Of a stretch of DNA of 64,000 nucleotides, positions 44,018-53,822 are shown one piece after another; the stretch's first letter is position 1; each line of letters starts with the position of its first letter. This DNA is from Gaetbulibacter sp. S0825. Lineage in GTDB: Bacteria > Bacteroidota > Bacteroidia > Flavobacteriales > Flavobacteriaceae. Position numbers and translations under genes: made by a program. Location: NCBI RefSeq assembly GCF_011777505.1, contig NZ_JAATJT010000003.1:186001-250000 (forward strand), in the 5' to 3' direction. The notes beneath the pieces are model-generated. The model was not told the DNA's origin. It was given only the letters and a program-made list of their open reading frames with translations, and did not search any database.

Positions 44018-45289
44018 ATGAAAAAATTATTACTAATTGCTACTTTTTTATTCAGCACTTTCGGTTTCGCTCAATATGGTTTAGACAAAGAAATTTCAGC
44101 TATAGAATCAAAAGTCATTGAATGGCGACGTCATTTTCATCAAAATCCTGAGCTTTCCAATCGTGAATTTAAAACTGCCGAAAAAATTGCGGAACATTTA
44201 AAATCTCTAGGCTTAGAAGTTCAAACTAATGTTGCACATACTGGAGTTGTAGGCATATTAAAAGGAAAAAAACCTGGAAAGGTATTGGCTCTTAGAGCAG
44301 ATATAGATGGATTACCTGTTCCTGAAAGATCAGACTTACCTTTTAAATCGACTGCCATAGGAGAGTACAATGGCGAAGAAGTTCCTGTAATGCATGCCTG
44401 TGGTCATGATACACACATTGCAATATTAATGGGAGTTGCCGAAATTATGTCAAAAAACAAAGACAAAATCAAAGGCACTATTAAGTTTATTTTTCAACCA
44501 GCTGAAGAAGGCGCTCCTTCTGGAGAAGAAGGTGGTGCAAAATTAATGGTTAAAGAAGGGGTTTTAAAAAATCCTGATGTTGATGCTATTTTTGGATTGC
44601 ACATTGGTTCTGGACAACCTGTAAATACTATTGGTTATAAATCTGGTGGAACCATGGCTGCTGTAAATAGTTTTGTAATAAATGTTAAAGGAAAACAAAC
44701 TCATGGTTCTAGACCTTGGGGAGGTGTAGATCCAATTATGGTTAGCGCAAAAATAATTGATGGCTTGCAAACCCTAGTTAGTCGTGAAATGCCTCTTACT
44801 CAAGAAGCAGTTGTGTTATCCATAGGAAAAATTACTAGTGGTGTACGTAGTAATATAATTCCTGAATCAGCTGAATTAGTTGGTACTTTACGCACACTAG
44901 ATACAGATATGCAATCACATATACATAAACGTATGCGAGAAATGGTTGCTGACATTGCTAAAGCTTATCGTGCAGAAGCAACAATTGATATAGATGAAGG
45001 TTACCCAATTACTTATAACGACCCTACACTTACTTCGCAAATGGTTCCTTCGTTAGAAAAAGCTGCAGGAAAGGATAATGTAATTGTCATGAAAGCGATA
45101 ACTGGTGCTGAAGATTTTTCATTCTTTCAACAAAAAATTCCGGGACTATATTTCTTTTTAGGAGGTATGACTAAAGGTAATACCGAACCTTTTCCTCACC
45201 ATACACCAGATTTCTTTATTGATGAAAGCGGTATGCTATTGGGCGTAAAAGCTTTTATACAATTGTCGTTAGATTATTTAAATGATTAA
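44018..45289 (+). CDS. Exported M20D amidohydrolase
   Basis: Hydrolyses amide bonds of N-acyl amino acids or similar (hippuricase/IAA-amidohydrolase family). The 423 residues have a signal peptide (about 1-18, FLFSTFGFAQ) and metal and catalytic residues of the family: MHACGHDTHI (about 129-135), FQPAEEGAPSGEEGGA, the Gly-rich GLHIGSGQPV and the dimer-domain GTLRTLDTDM, then AITGAEDFSFFQQ. It lies between the DsrE-like and FMN-synthase-like genes. A second amidohydrolase in this window at 53823-55247 is only distantly similar. Confidence 0.92.
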   Translation: MKKLLLIATFLFSTFGFAQYGLDKEISAIESKVIEWRRHFHQNPELSNREFKTAEKIAEHLKSLGLEVQTNVAHTGVVGILKGKKPGKVLALRADIDGLPVPERSDLPFKSTAIGEYNGEEVPVMHACGHDTHIAILMGVAEIMSKNKDKIKGTIKFIFQPAEEGAPSGEEGGAKLMVKEGVLKNPDVDAIFGLHIGSGQPVNTIGYKSGGTMAAVNSFVINVKGKQTHGSRPWGGVDPIMVSAKIIDGLQTLVSREMPLTQEAVVLSIGKITSGVRSNIIPESAELVGTLRTLDTDMQSHIHKRMREMVADIAKAYRAEATIDIDEGYPITYNDPTLTSQMVPSLEKAAGKDNVIVMKAITGAEDFSFFQQKIPGLYFFLGGMTKGNTEPFPHHTPDFFIDESGMLLGVKAFIQLSLDYLND

Positions 45290-45302
45290 AAAAGAAAAAT
45301 AA

Positions 45303-46862
45303 ATGGAGTTCTTACCTAAAATTCCTTGGTGGATATGGGTCTTAATCGTAATAGCACTTGTTGCCATACGTGATGTTTTCATTCAAAAAAAACATACAAT
45401 TAGTCATAACTACCCTATTATTGGACATTTACGCTATTTATTCGAGAAAATTGGCCCAGAAATTCGTCAGTATTTTGTAGCTAACAATAGAGAAGAACTA
45501 CCTTTTAATCGCATTGAACGCAGTTGGATTTACGCTTCGGCTAAAAAAGAAAACAACTACGAAGGTTTTGGAACCGATCGAGATATTTATGCGCATCACC
45601 ATATTTTTATTAATAATGCGATGATGCCCTATAAGCTATCTGAGAATCATCCAAATACCATAAACCCAACCTTTTTGCCTTGTGCTAAAGTCATGGGTTC
45701 ATTTAATAAACGGAAAAAGCCATATCGCCCAGCGTCTATCATTAATGTTTCGGCTATGAGTTTTGGCTCACTTTCAGCAAAAGCTGTTGAATCCTTAAAC
45801 AGAGGAGTTAAAATTGCTAGTGCATATCACAATACTGGAGAAGGTGGCTTATCGCCCTACCACAGTAATGGTGGTGATGTTGTGTTTCATTTTGGAACAG
45901 GTTACTTTGGTGTTCGTGATACCAATGGTAATTTTTCGATGGAAAAGTTGAAGCAATTAGTAAATGACAATCCGTTTATTAAAGCCATTGAAATAAAACT
46001 ATCTCAAGGTGCAAAGCCAGGTAAAGGAGGCGTTTTACCTGGAGCAAAAATAACACAAGAAATAGCCGATATTCGTGGTGTTGAAGTTGGTAAAGATGTA
46101 TTATCTCCTCCAAATCATTCAGCTTTTTCAAATGTTGAAGAATTAATGACTTTTATTGAAGATATAGCCGAAAAAACAGGACTGCCAGTTGGTATTAAAG
46201 CAGCTATTGGCAAACTTGACGAGTGGGAAAAACTCGCTAATATCATGTTAGAAACTGGAAAAGGTCCAGATTTTATTACTGTTGATGGTGGTGAAGGTGG
46301 CACTGGAGCTGCGCCTCCAAGTTTTGCCGACCATGTATCACTACCTTGGGTATATGGCTTTAGTGATTTATATAAAGTTTTTAAAAAACAAAAACTAACC
46401 GAGCGTATCGTTTTTATAGGAAGTGGTAAGTTAGGTTTTCCAGCCACTGCAGCAATGGCATTCGCCATGGGAGCTGACTGTATAAATGTAGCACGCGAAG
46501 CTATGATGAGTATTGGTTGTATTCAAGCACAAGTTTGTCACACCAATAAATGCCCTAGTGGTATTGCTACACAAAGTAAATGGCTGCAAAACGGTATAAA
46601 TATTCCAATAAAATCCTTACGTCTTGCGCAATATTTTAAAACCTTTAGAAAAGAACTGGTAGAGATTACGCATGCAGCAGGTTATGAACACCCATGTCAA
46701 TTCACAATGAAAGATATTGATGTTAATGTAGATGACCACAATTTATCAGAACAATTAAACAAAACATACAACTACGAAAAAACACCAGTCCCTTACACAA
46801 ATATGCAAGATTTAAAAGATTGCATATATTTGGGAGGACAACCACAAACCTCAAACACATAA
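45303..46862 (+). CDS. Membrane-anchored FMN-binding glutamate-synthase-family protein
   Basis: A 519-residue GltB-like domain protein without the amidotransferase part. An N-terminal membrane helix (about 6-26, IPWWIWVLIVIALVAI) precedes the TIM barrel. FMN- and cluster-binding features are NVSAMSFGSLSAKAVESLNR, GEGGLSPYHSNGGD, VDGGEGGTGAAP and the three-cysteine iron-sulfur motif CIQAQVCHTNKC, then PSGIATQ. The glutaminase partner is missing, so conversion of 2-oxoglutarate to glutamate by this protein alone is unlikely. Electron donor and substrate unknown. Conserved in many bacteria. Confidence 0.9.
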   Translation: MEFLPKIPWWIWVLIVIALVAIRDVFIQKKHTISHNYPIIGHLRYLFEKIGPEIRQYFVANNREELPFNRIERSWIYASAKKENNYEGFGTDRDIYAHHHIFINNAMMPYKLSENHPNTINPTFLPCAKVMGSFNKRKKPYRPASIINVSAMSFGSLSAKAVESLNRGVKIASAYHNTGEGGLSPYHSNGGDVVFHFGTGYFGVRDTNGNFSMEKLKQLVNDNPFIKAIEIKLSQGAKPGKGGVLPGAKITQEIADIRGVEVGKDVLSPPNHSAFSNVEELMTFIEDIAEKTGLPVGIKAAIGKLDEWEKLANIMLETGKGPDFITVDGGEGGTGAAPPSFADHVSLPWVYGFSDLYKVFKKQKLTERIVFIGSGKLGFPATAAMAFAMGADCINVAREAMMSIGCIQAQVCHTNKCPSGIATQSKWLQNGINIPIKSLRLAQYFKTFRKELVEITHAAGYEHPCQFTMKDIDVNVDDHNLSEQLNKTYNYEKTPVPYTNMQDLKDCIYLGGQPQTSNT

Positions 46863-46865
46863 ACT

Positions 46866-47387
46866 ATGGAAATTGAAAAAATTTTTGAAGTCATATTATA
46901 TGCAGTTCCTGCACTAATTACAGGAATGATTGCCTACTACTTTTTTAAGGAACACACAAAAAATGAAGATGGCCGCAGACGTTTTTTATTGCATAAAGAC
47001 ATGCAAGTAAACACACTCCCTATTCGATTACAAGCTTACGAACGCATGGCATTATTTTTAGAACGAATAACACCATCAAAATTACTAATTAGAGTTAAGC
47101 CAACTAGTTCTGATGAAAGTACTTACGAATCTTTAATTGTAGCAACTATTGAACAGGAATTTGAACACAATTTATCTCAACAAATATATGTAAGTGACGA
47201 GTGCTGGAACATCATTGTCGCTGCAAAAAACACTACTATCCAGCTTATTAGAAAAGCAGGTTTATTGGAAAAAACGGGGACAGCCGACAAACTTAGAGAA
47301 GTCATTCTAACCGAAATGATGGAAAAAAGAGCGCCTAGTGATGCCGCCTTAGCATTTATTAAAAAAGAGGTTGGCGAATTGTGGTAA
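46866..47387 (+). CDS. Conserved hypothetical single-helix membrane protein
   Basis: Not a recognised characterised family. The 173 residues start with one membrane helix (about 7-26, IFEVILYAVPALITGMIAYYFF) followed by a soluble, mostly helical cytoplasmic domain (LPIRLQAYERMALFLERI, NLSQQIYVSDECWNIIVAAKN). It begins 3 bases after the FMN-binding protein, so it is cotranscribed. The two stops at 47387 and 47395 belong to convergent genes. Confidence 0.78.
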   Translation: MEIEKIFEVILYAVPALITGMIAYYFFKEHTKNEDGRRRFLLHKDMQVNTLPIRLQAYERMALFLERITPSKLLIRVKPTSSDESTYESLIVATIEQEFEHNLSQQIYVSDECWNIIVAAKNTTIQLIRKAGLLEKTGTADKLREVILTEMMEKRAPSDAALAFIKKEVGELW

Positions 47388-47394
47388 TTTAAAA

Positions 47395-48300
47395 TTACTT
47401 TAATTCATTAGACAAAGAATCCTGATGTTTATTCTTAGCATATTCGTAGCCTTGCTTCCACCATTTCACCATTAAACGTTTGCTAAAAATAAGTGAGTTC
47501 TCTGTTAAAGTTGTTGGTGTGTAATAGATGTTTAGATTTACATTTTTGTTTTTTGCCGCAAGCTTTCCAATCGTGATATCATTTCTTTCAACTTGATTCA
47601 GTAAATGACCAAATAAATTAAGCATCAATGAAAATGGATTTTTACCTAACACTTTCTGTTGCTCCATAGTTTCAGCTTCTAAAACAATAGCGTCAATTTC
47701 TGTTGCTCCTCGCAAAATAGCTTCTCTTATTGGTACTACACAACCCAACCCACCATCTGCATATTCAAAACCATCAACAGTGGCAAGCGACATAAATGGA
47801 ATGTAATTACATGAAATCCATATCCAATTACAAAATTCTTCATAAGTACAATCTTTAATTGATTTATACTCTACACTATTCTTTGATAGATTAGAAACCG
47901 TTACAACCACATCTTCTTTTGTGGCTAGAATAGCTTCAAACTCATCTCTTGTAAAATTCCGTCGTATATTTCGTTTTAAGTGTTTACTCTCTCCAAAAGT
48001 GCGTTTCATACGAATAAATTGCCACAACGAATTCACAAAGTCAATAGATACAAATTCACGGTCACCTTTTTTGCGCTGTACAAAAGGGCTTACACTAAAT
48101 ATATCACGCTGTGTGACATTTGTAAACAACTCGTAAACCTTATCTATTTTGTTTAATGATAAATGTGGAATTAATAAGCTACCCGTTGAAGTGCCAAGAA
48201 ACATATCGTACTCCTTACCTAGATCTTGCATTAAAAATTGCGCAACACCTCCTGCAAAAGCACCCTTACTTCCTCCTCCTGATATAACTAATGCTCTCAT
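47395..48300 (-). CDS. Patatin-like phospholipase
   Basis: A 301-residue Ser-Asp lipid acyl hydrolase. The oxyanion GGGSKGAFAGG (8-18), the nucleophile elbow GTSTGS (Ser38), and the Asp in EYADGGLGC near residue 183 complete the dyad of patatins. No signal peptide, so it probably acts at the cytoplasmic face of the membrane. The C-terminal basic helices may bind membranes. It faces the preceding operon with a 7-base gap between stops. Substrate lipid unknown. Confidence 0.92.
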   Translation of the reverse strand: MRALVISGGGSKGAFAGGVAQFLMQDLGKEYDMFLGTSTGSLLIPHLSLNKIDKVYELFTNVTQRDIFSVSPFVQRKKGDREFVSIDFVNSLWQFIRMKRTFGESKHLKRNIRRNFTRDEFEAILATKEDVVVTVSNLSKNSVEYKSIKDCTYEEFCNWIWISCNYIPFMSLATVDGFEYADGGLGCVVPIREAILRGATEIDAIVLEAETMEQQKVLGKNPFSLMLNLFGHLLNQVERNDITIGKLAAKNKNVNLNIYYTPTTLTENSLIFSKRLMVKWWKQGYEYAKNKHQDSLSNELK

Positions 48301-48379
48301 AAATATTTGTGCTATACAAAGTTAGAACCAAATTATCAATTGACCTTGCTATTATTAACAAAAGAATTATTTTAGTTGA

Positions 48380-50482
48380 ATGAACACAAACCTCCAAACT
48401 CCAATAGATTATTTAAAGGGCGTTGGTCCAAATCGTGCGGATTTATTGCGCAAGGAGCTTGGTATTCATACCTATCAGGATTTAATTAACCTATTTCCAA
48501 ACAGATATATTGATAGAACACAGTATTACAAAATCAACCAATTACAGCAAAACTCAGCTGAAGTGCAAATTATTGGTCAAATAACAAGCCTTAAAGAAGT
48601 CGCTCAAAAGCGCGGAAAGAGACTTGTAGCCACGTTTCAAGACGATACTGGAACCATGGAGTTTGTGTGGTTTAGGGGACATAAGTGGATTCGCGACAGC
48701 ATTAAACTAAACACAACTTATGTAGCGTTTGGCAAAATTAATTGGTTTAATGGTAAATTTAGCATACCTCATCCAGAACTAGAATTAGTAGCAGAACATG
48801 AAAAGAATTTGCGTTCGGCTATGCAAGCTGTGTATCCTTCAACCGAAAAATTATCAAATAAAGGCATCACCAATCGTGTGATTATAAAAATCATGCAACA
48901 AGTGTTTTTGGAAACCAAAGGAAAATTTACAGAAACCTTATCTAAAAACTTAATTGAAGAACAAAAATTATTATCGAAATCTGAAGCACTTTTTAATGTG
49001 CATTTTCCGAAGTCTCAATCGCTTTTAGCACGTGCTCAATTCCGATTAAAATTTGAAGAATTATTTTACATTCAACTGCAGTTAATTTTAAAAAACCTCA
49101 TCCACAAATCAAAAATAAAAGGGTTCCCATTTACAAAAGTTGGCGACCATTTTAATACTTTTTTTAAAGAGCATTTACCCTTCGAATTAACCAATGCTCA
49201 AAAGCGAGTTATCAAAGAAATTAGACAAGATTTAGGAAGCAATGCACAAATGAACCGATTACTACAAGGCGATGTAGGTTCTGGAAAGACCATAGTTGCG
49301 CTAATGTCAATGTTAATAGCTATTGACAACGGTTTTCAAGCCTGTTTAATGGCACCAACTGAAATTTTGTCAGTACAGCACTATAATAATTTAAATGAAC
49401 AATGTAAAAAACTGAATATCAGTATAAAACTATTAACTGGCTCAACCAAAGCTTCAGATAGAAGAAAAATTCATGAGTCTTTAGAAAATGGCGAATTAAA
49501 CATCTTAATTGGGACGCATGCGCTACTTGAAGATAAGGTTAAATTTAAGAATTTAGGCCTTGCAATTATAGACGAACAACATCGTTTTGGAGTTGCTCAA
49601 AGAAGCAAACTTTGGAAGAAAAATACCTCTCCTCCACACATCTTGGTGATGACTGCAACACCAATTCCAAGAACCTTAGCAATGTCTGTTTATGGCGACT
49701 TGGATATCTCCGTAATTGATGAATTACCTCCAGGCAGAAAAGACATAAAAACCGTCCACCGATTTGATAAAAATCGCTTACAAGTATTTGGGTTTATTCG
49801 TGATGAAATAAAAAAAGGTAGGCAAGTTTATATTGTCTATCCATTAATTCAGGAAAGTTCCGCTATGGATTATAAAGATTTAATGGATGGCTATGAGAGC
49901 ATTTCAAGAGATTTTCCAATGCCAAATTATCAAATCTCTATTGTACATGGAAAAATGAAAGCTACCGATAAAGATTATGAAATGCAACGCTTTGCCAAAG
50001 GTGAAACACAAATCATGGTTGCCACCACTGTTATAGAGGTTGGTGTTAATGTACCTAATGCCTCTGTTATGATTATAGAAAGTGCAGAACGCTTTGGCTT
50101 ATCGCAATTACACCAATTACGTGGCCGTGTTGGTCGTGGCGCCGAACAAAGCTATTGTATTTTAATGACTGGTTATAAATTAAGTAATGATAGTAGAGCA
50201 CGACTAGAAACCATGGTTAGAACCAATGATGGCTTTGAAATTGCCGAAGTCGATTTAAAACTTCGTGGTCCAGGAGATATTATGGGAACACAGCAAAGTG
50301 GTGTATTAAACCTTAAAATAGCAGACATTGTAAAGGACAAAGACATTCTACAACAAGCACGTTTTTATGCTAAACGTGTTTTAAATAGCGACCCTACCCT
50401 TACGCTTTCTGAAAATAAATCGATTCTAAATACGTACAAACTACTTAGTAAGTACAAAAACATTTGGAATTATATAAGCTAA
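48380..50482 (+). CDS. recG: ATP-dependent DNA helicase RecG
   Basis: Reverses stalled replication forks and acts on Holliday junctions. The 700 residues are the usual length. A wedge/OB region (about 60-180, QIIGQITSLKEVAQKRGKRLV), Walker A GDVGSGKTIVAL (about 309-320), the DEQH box, MTATPIPRTLAMSVYGDLD, and the RecG-characteristic HGKMKATDKDYEM, ERFGLSQLHQLRGRVGRG and RGPGDIMGTQQSG segments are present. Single gene on its strand; 212 bases then lead to a convergent receptor gene. Confidence 0.97.
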   Translation: MNTNLQTPIDYLKGVGPNRADLLRKELGIHTYQDLINLFPNRYIDRTQYYKINQLQQNSAEVQIIGQITSLKEVAQKRGKRLVATFQDDTGTMEFVWFRGHKWIRDSIKLNTTYVAFGKINWFNGKFSIPHPELELVAEHEKNLRSAMQAVYPSTEKLSNKGITNRVIIKIMQQVFLETKGKFTETLSKNLIEEQKLLSKSEALFNVHFPKSQSLLARAQFRLKFEELFYIQLQLILKNLIHKSKIKGFPFTKVGDHFNTFFKEHLPFELTNAQKRVIKEIRQDLGSNAQMNRLLQGDVGSGKTIVALMSMLIAIDNGFQACLMAPTEILSVQHYNNLNEQCKKLNISIKLLTGSTKASDRRKIHESLENGELNILIGTHALLEDKVKFKNLGLAIIDEQHRFGVAQRSKLWKKNTSPPHILVMTATPIPRTLAMSVYGDLDISVIDELPPGRKDIKTVHRFDKNRLQVFGFIRDEIKKGRQVYIVYPLIQESSAMDYKDLMDGYESISRDFPMPNYQISIVHGKMKATDKDYEMQRFAKGETQIMVATTVIEVGVNVPNASVMIIESAERFGLSQLHQLRGRVGRGAEQSYCILMTGYKLSNDSRARLETMVRTNDGFEIAEVDLKLRGPGDIMGTQQSGVLNLKIADIVKDKDILQQARFYAKRVLNSDPTLTLSENKSILNTYKLLSKYKNIWNYIS

Positions 50483-50529
50483 AAAATAAAAAAAACTCAA
50501 AGACACTACCAACCTAAGCGCTTTGAGTT
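50483..50529 (-). terminator. Minus-strand terminator for the TonB receptor gene
   Basis: AACTCAAAG (50494-50502) and CTTTGAGTT (50521-50529) form a 9-bp stem around an 18-base loop. The plus strand before it is A-rich, so on the minus strand the stem is followed by a T run. It would stop transcription arriving from the TonB receptor gene, about 170 bases past its stop. Confidence 0.6.
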
Positions 50530-50694
50530 ATAAACTGACATTGATAAATGTTCGTTTTCTAATTGACTTTTTACCAAATTAAAGTTACAATCTAAAATGA
50601 TGTAAGCTGTTAGCATACTGTTAATTAACGATTTTTTAAGAGTATCTATTGTTAACAAATTGACGCATCAAAATGTTAGTCTTAAAAAAGCTTC

Positions 50695-52848
50695 TTAAAA
50701 TTTATCCAACTGGTTACTCGTATTATCCTCACTAATGGTCCAAAAGAAACCAATAAAAAAGAACTGGTCTGCAGCAGGTTTTAAAGCTCTGCTTGCAAAA
50801 TTGCCATTAATATCTGGTGTGTTAGCATATTGATAACCGTTTACATTTTTAAAACCTGTTACGTTGTTTATAGAGAAATAGAGTATTTTTTGTGGACTCA
50901 ACAAGTAAGCCCAATTTAGGCTTAAGTTATTATAAGCTTTTGTCTTCTGGTTTAAAAACCCATCCATATTTGGGTTGGTGTAAGTACGTCCAGAACCATA
51001 GGTATAACTAAAACCTACTTGACTTTTCCAATCTTCTATAAAATATTTTCCAACAACCGATAGATTGTGTGTATTTGCAAAGTTTGGCTGTGCTTTAGTT
51101 GGATAATTACGATAATCTCTCTCAGAATCTAAATAAGAGTAACTCACCCAATAATCGGTGTTTTTAATACTTTTATTATCTCTCCAAAATAAGTCAATTC
51201 CTTTTGCAAAACCGTAACCGTCGTTTGAAAAATTGGTGTCAAAATTGGTAAACTCATCATCATACTTTAATAAATTATCATAGTCTTTATAGTAAGCTTC
51301 AGCTCTAAAAATGCGTCCTTCGGAATTGAACTGATAGTTTAATATATAATGATCTGTTTGTTGTGATTCAATATTTTTAGTGAACTTCAACACATTGCTT
51401 TGCGGATTCTGATAAAAGTTTCCATAAGCAAAAGACACTTGACTTTTAGGTGATGTTTTATAAGCCAAGGATACTCGTGGAGATATAGTAAACTCATTAA
51501 ATAAGGATGTGTGTTCTGCTCGCAATCCTGCTTTTATAGCAAATGCTTTTGAGAAAATAATATCAGCTTCAGCATAACTTGCAAAAACATTGTTATTAAA
51601 TCCGTAATCTGTTTTTGCAACAAAATCAGAAGCATACTCCTCGCTAAAATTTGTTGTGAAATATTCACTTCCAAAATATAATTTAAGTCGATTACTAACT
51701 CTATTTTTTAGTTTGAATTTAAAATGCGCTGAGTGCTCTTGGTCACGAATATCGCTATCAATAATATTAATATTCTCATCGGCGTACGTATAACTCATGC
51801 CACCAAAAACAGTCCATGTATCACTAAGCATGCCTTGGTATGAGCTATTAACATAAAGGTTATTATTTTTCATTTTAAAATACACACCTTCATCATAATT
51901 AATATCTTCTTGTGTTAATTCAAAATTAGACGTATCAAAAGCAGCGTAAAGCTTTAACAAACCGTTGTCAAACTTCTGTCTAAAAACAGTTTCGCCAGCA
52001 AGCCCTTCATAAGGTTTTTTCCAATCGTTTCTATCTGGAAACAAACCAATATAAGGTGCTAGATTAATATATGAGGCGTTAATACTTAACGAGCTTTTAT
52101 CCCATTTTTGAGTGTTTCCAAGCGTGCCACCAACAGTCATAATACCAATGTCTGTTTTCTCTTGATCTGGCTCGTCGATAGTATTTAAAAGCAATACAGA
52201 CGATAAGGCTTGACCATATTCTGCTGAATATCCACCAGTTGAGAACGTAATTCCATCAAATAAAAATGGTGAATAACGACCTCTTGTTGGTGTGTTATTG
52301 GTTGTTGGAGAATAAGGTGTAAACACACGAATACCATCGATAAAAATTTGAGTTTCTTCAGCTTCTCCACCCCGCACAAACAAACGACCATCTTCGGCAA
52401 CGGTTGCTGTTCCTGGTAAGGTTTGTAAAGCCCCTACAAAATCACCTAATGCACTTGCTGTAGTGACTACATCTAATGGTTTCAGTGCATTGACTTTACT
52501 GTTATCTCCAGCTTCAAAAGTTCCTGCAGACAATACTACAGCGTCAAGAGCACTAACATCCTCACGAAGTTTAATATCTAGATTTTTCATATATGATATG
52601 TCGCCTACCATTGTAAATTTTTCATAAGAAATAAATGAAACTACTAAGATTTGCGAACCAGTTTCGGTAGTATTAAAACTAAATTTTCCTTCTTTATCTG
52701 TCGTGGTTCCATCGTAAGTACCTTCAAGGTATACATTGGCACCTTCGATTGGGACACCCTTATTATTGGCGACCTTTCCACTAATAACAGATTGAGCAGA
52801 TAAACTTAAACTTAGTAAAATTAATAGCGAGGTGATTAGTGTTCTCAT
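50695..52848 (-). CDS. TonB-dependent receptor with carboxypeptidase-regulatory-like domain
   Basis: A 717-residue outer-membrane importer. It has a signal peptide (about 1-18), a beta-sandwich domain about 20-100 (GKVANNKGVPIEGANVYLEG), a short plug region (about 105-230: VDALGDFVGALQTLPG-like segment VVTTASALGDFVGALQTLPG, then FVRGGEAEETQIFIDGI), and a barrel. It lacks the SusC-specific length and has no SusD neighbour, so it is of the smaller, non-glycan class (metals, siderophores or peptides). Ligand unknown. The plus-strand frame of the TTTTTT-rich leader shows no promoter consensus. Confidence 0.9.
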   Translation of the reverse strand: MRTLITSLLILLSLSLSAQSVISGKVANNKGVPIEGANVYLEGTYDGTTTDKEGKFSFNTTETGSQILVVSFISYEKFTMVGDISYMKNLDIKLREDVSALDAVVLSAGTFEAGDNSKVNALKPLDVVTTASALGDFVGALQTLPGTATVAEDGRLFVRGGEAEETQIFIDGIRVFTPYSPTTNNTPTRGRYSPFLFDGITFSTGGYSAEYGQALSSVLLLNTIDEPDQEKTDIGIMTVGGTLGNTQKWDKSSLSINASYINLAPYIGLFPDRNDWKKPYEGLAGETVFRQKFDNGLLKLYAAFDTSNFELTQEDINYDEGVYFKMKNNNLYVNSSYQGMLSDTWTVFGGMSYTYADENINIIDSDIRDQEHSAHFKFKLKNRVSNRLKLYFGSEYFTTNFSEEYASDFVAKTDYGFNNNVFASYAEADIIFSKAFAIKAGLRAEHTSLFNEFTISPRVSLAYKTSPKSQVSFAYGNFYQNPQSNVLKFTKNIESQQTDHYILNYQFNSEGRIFRAEAYYKDYDNLLKYDDEFTNFDTNFSNDGYGFAKGIDLFWRDNKSIKNTDYWVSYSYLDSERDYRNYPTKAQPNFANTHNLSVVGKYFIEDWKSQVGFSYTYGSGRTYTNPNMDGFLNQKTKAYNNLSLNWAYLLSPQKILYFSINNVTGFKNVNGYQYANTPDINGNFASRALKPAADQFFFIGFFWTISEDNTSNQLDKF

Positions 52849-52954
52849 CTTGTATCTAATTGTTCGTTTTTAATTGATGAGACAAAATTGCGGCATTAGC
52901 AACGTGAATGAAACTTAAAATGACTGAACTGTAAAATTTTAATGATGAATTGAA

Positions 52955-52962
52955 TATATTTG
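52955..52962 (+). promoter_or_regulatory. -7 promoter element of the YhhN-like gene
   Basis: TATATTTG matches TAnnTTTG exactly and ends 15 bases before the ATG at 52978. An in-frame TTG inside it would be upstream of transcription start. Confidence 0.6.
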
Positions 52963-52977
52963 AAAAAAACCACCGAG

Positions 52978-53652
52978 ATGCGTTTCACCAAGGCTGAAAA
53001 AATCTTCACGCTCATTTTCCTAATAATAGTATTCTTAGAGCTTTTGTCTGAAAGTACATTACAGATTCTTTCAGTTAGATTTTTACCTAAACCATTAATA
53101 TTATTATCTCTTATTATCTTTTTTTTAACACAGAGCAAACACTTAACCTCAACCACAAAATTGTTTATGACTCTTGGTCTTACTTTTTCATTAACTGGTG
53201 ATGTTTTATTAATGTTCGTTGATGCTTCTCCAAACTATTTTATAGGTGGCTTAATTGCTTTTTTAATAGCACATATAATGTATGTCAAGGTATTTCTAGA
53301 TAAAAGAAATAAAGATAATTCCTTATCAGGAATTTTAGTTGTGTTATTGATATATGCTCTAGGTATATTTTATCTTTTAAGGGATGGCTTGGGAGATATG
53401 CTAATTCCTGTGATATTTTATATACTAATTATACTGTCTATGGCAATAACTGCATGGTTAAGGAAAGGAGCTGTTTCCAAATTAAGTTATCTGCTTGTTT
53501 TTATTGGTGCACTTTTGTTTGTAGTGTCAGATAGTACTCTTGCCTTAAATAAGTTCTATCAAACTGTGCCACAATCTCATATTATTATTATGAGCACTTA
53601 TGCCTTAGCTCAGTATTGTATTGCTCTTGGGGTTTTAAGGCAAAAAAACTAA
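52978..53652 (+). CDS. YhhN/TMEM86-family lysoplasmalogenase-like membrane protein
   Basis: A 224-residue integral membrane protein with eight or so helices. The family pattern (LGLTFSLTGDVLLMF with the conserved Gly-Asp, HIMYVKVF, VSDSTLALNKF with the second Asp) matches YhhN, related to mammalian lysoplasmalogenase TMEM86B. Activity on vinyl-ether or other lysolipids is possible but untested in bacteria of this kind. The ATG at 52978 (MRFTKAEKIF) is preferred to an in-frame TTG at 52960, because the latter lies in the -7 promoter element. Its stop codon lies at the edge of an NDH-2 gene remnant on the other strand. Confidence 0.8.
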   Translation: MRFTKAEKIFTLIFLIIVFLELLSESTLQILSVRFLPKPLILLSLIIFFLTQSKHLTSTTKLFMTLGLTFSLTGDVLLMFVDASPNYFIGGLIAFLIAHIMYVKVFLDKRNKDNSLSGILVVLLIYALGIFYLLRDGLGDMLIPVIFYILIILSMAITAWLRKGAVSKLSYLLVFIGALLFVVSDSTLALNKFYQTVPQSHIIIMSTYALAQYCIALGVLRQKN

Positions 53653-53730
53653 AGATTTAGCAAGGTTAATTCCTGCAAAACCACCACCAATAATAACAAC
53701 TCGAGGCAATTTAGATTTAGGAATATTCAT
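53650..53730 (-). pseudogene. N-terminal remnant of an NDH-2 NADH dehydrogenase gene
   Basis: Read on the minus strand from an ATG at 53728-53730, the sequence encodes NIPKSKLPRVVIIGGGFAG followed by INLAKSL, the start and FAD-binding GxGxxG of flavobacterial type II NADH dehydrogenases (GGGFAG). After about 27 codons the similarity ends exactly at the 3' end of the YhhN-like gene, and a stop codon follows four codons later at 53635. The other 400-odd codons are missing. A deletion that joined the YhhN gene to the ndh start explains this. Confidence 0.8.
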
Positions 53731-53764
53731 GATGCTTTAGTGTTTTACAAAAAAACAACCTGCG

Positions 53765-53797
53765 TTTTAAATAATAGCAATAGAACATTTATATTTG
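53765..53797 (+). promoter_or_regulatory. Promoter of the second M20 amidohydrolase gene
   Basis: TTTT (53765-53768) and TATATTTG (53790-53797) are separated by 21 bases, close to the -33/-7 pattern. The ATG follows at 53823. Confidence 0.6.
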
Positions 53798-53822
53798 ATG
53801 TATAACCAACAAAAACCAACCA

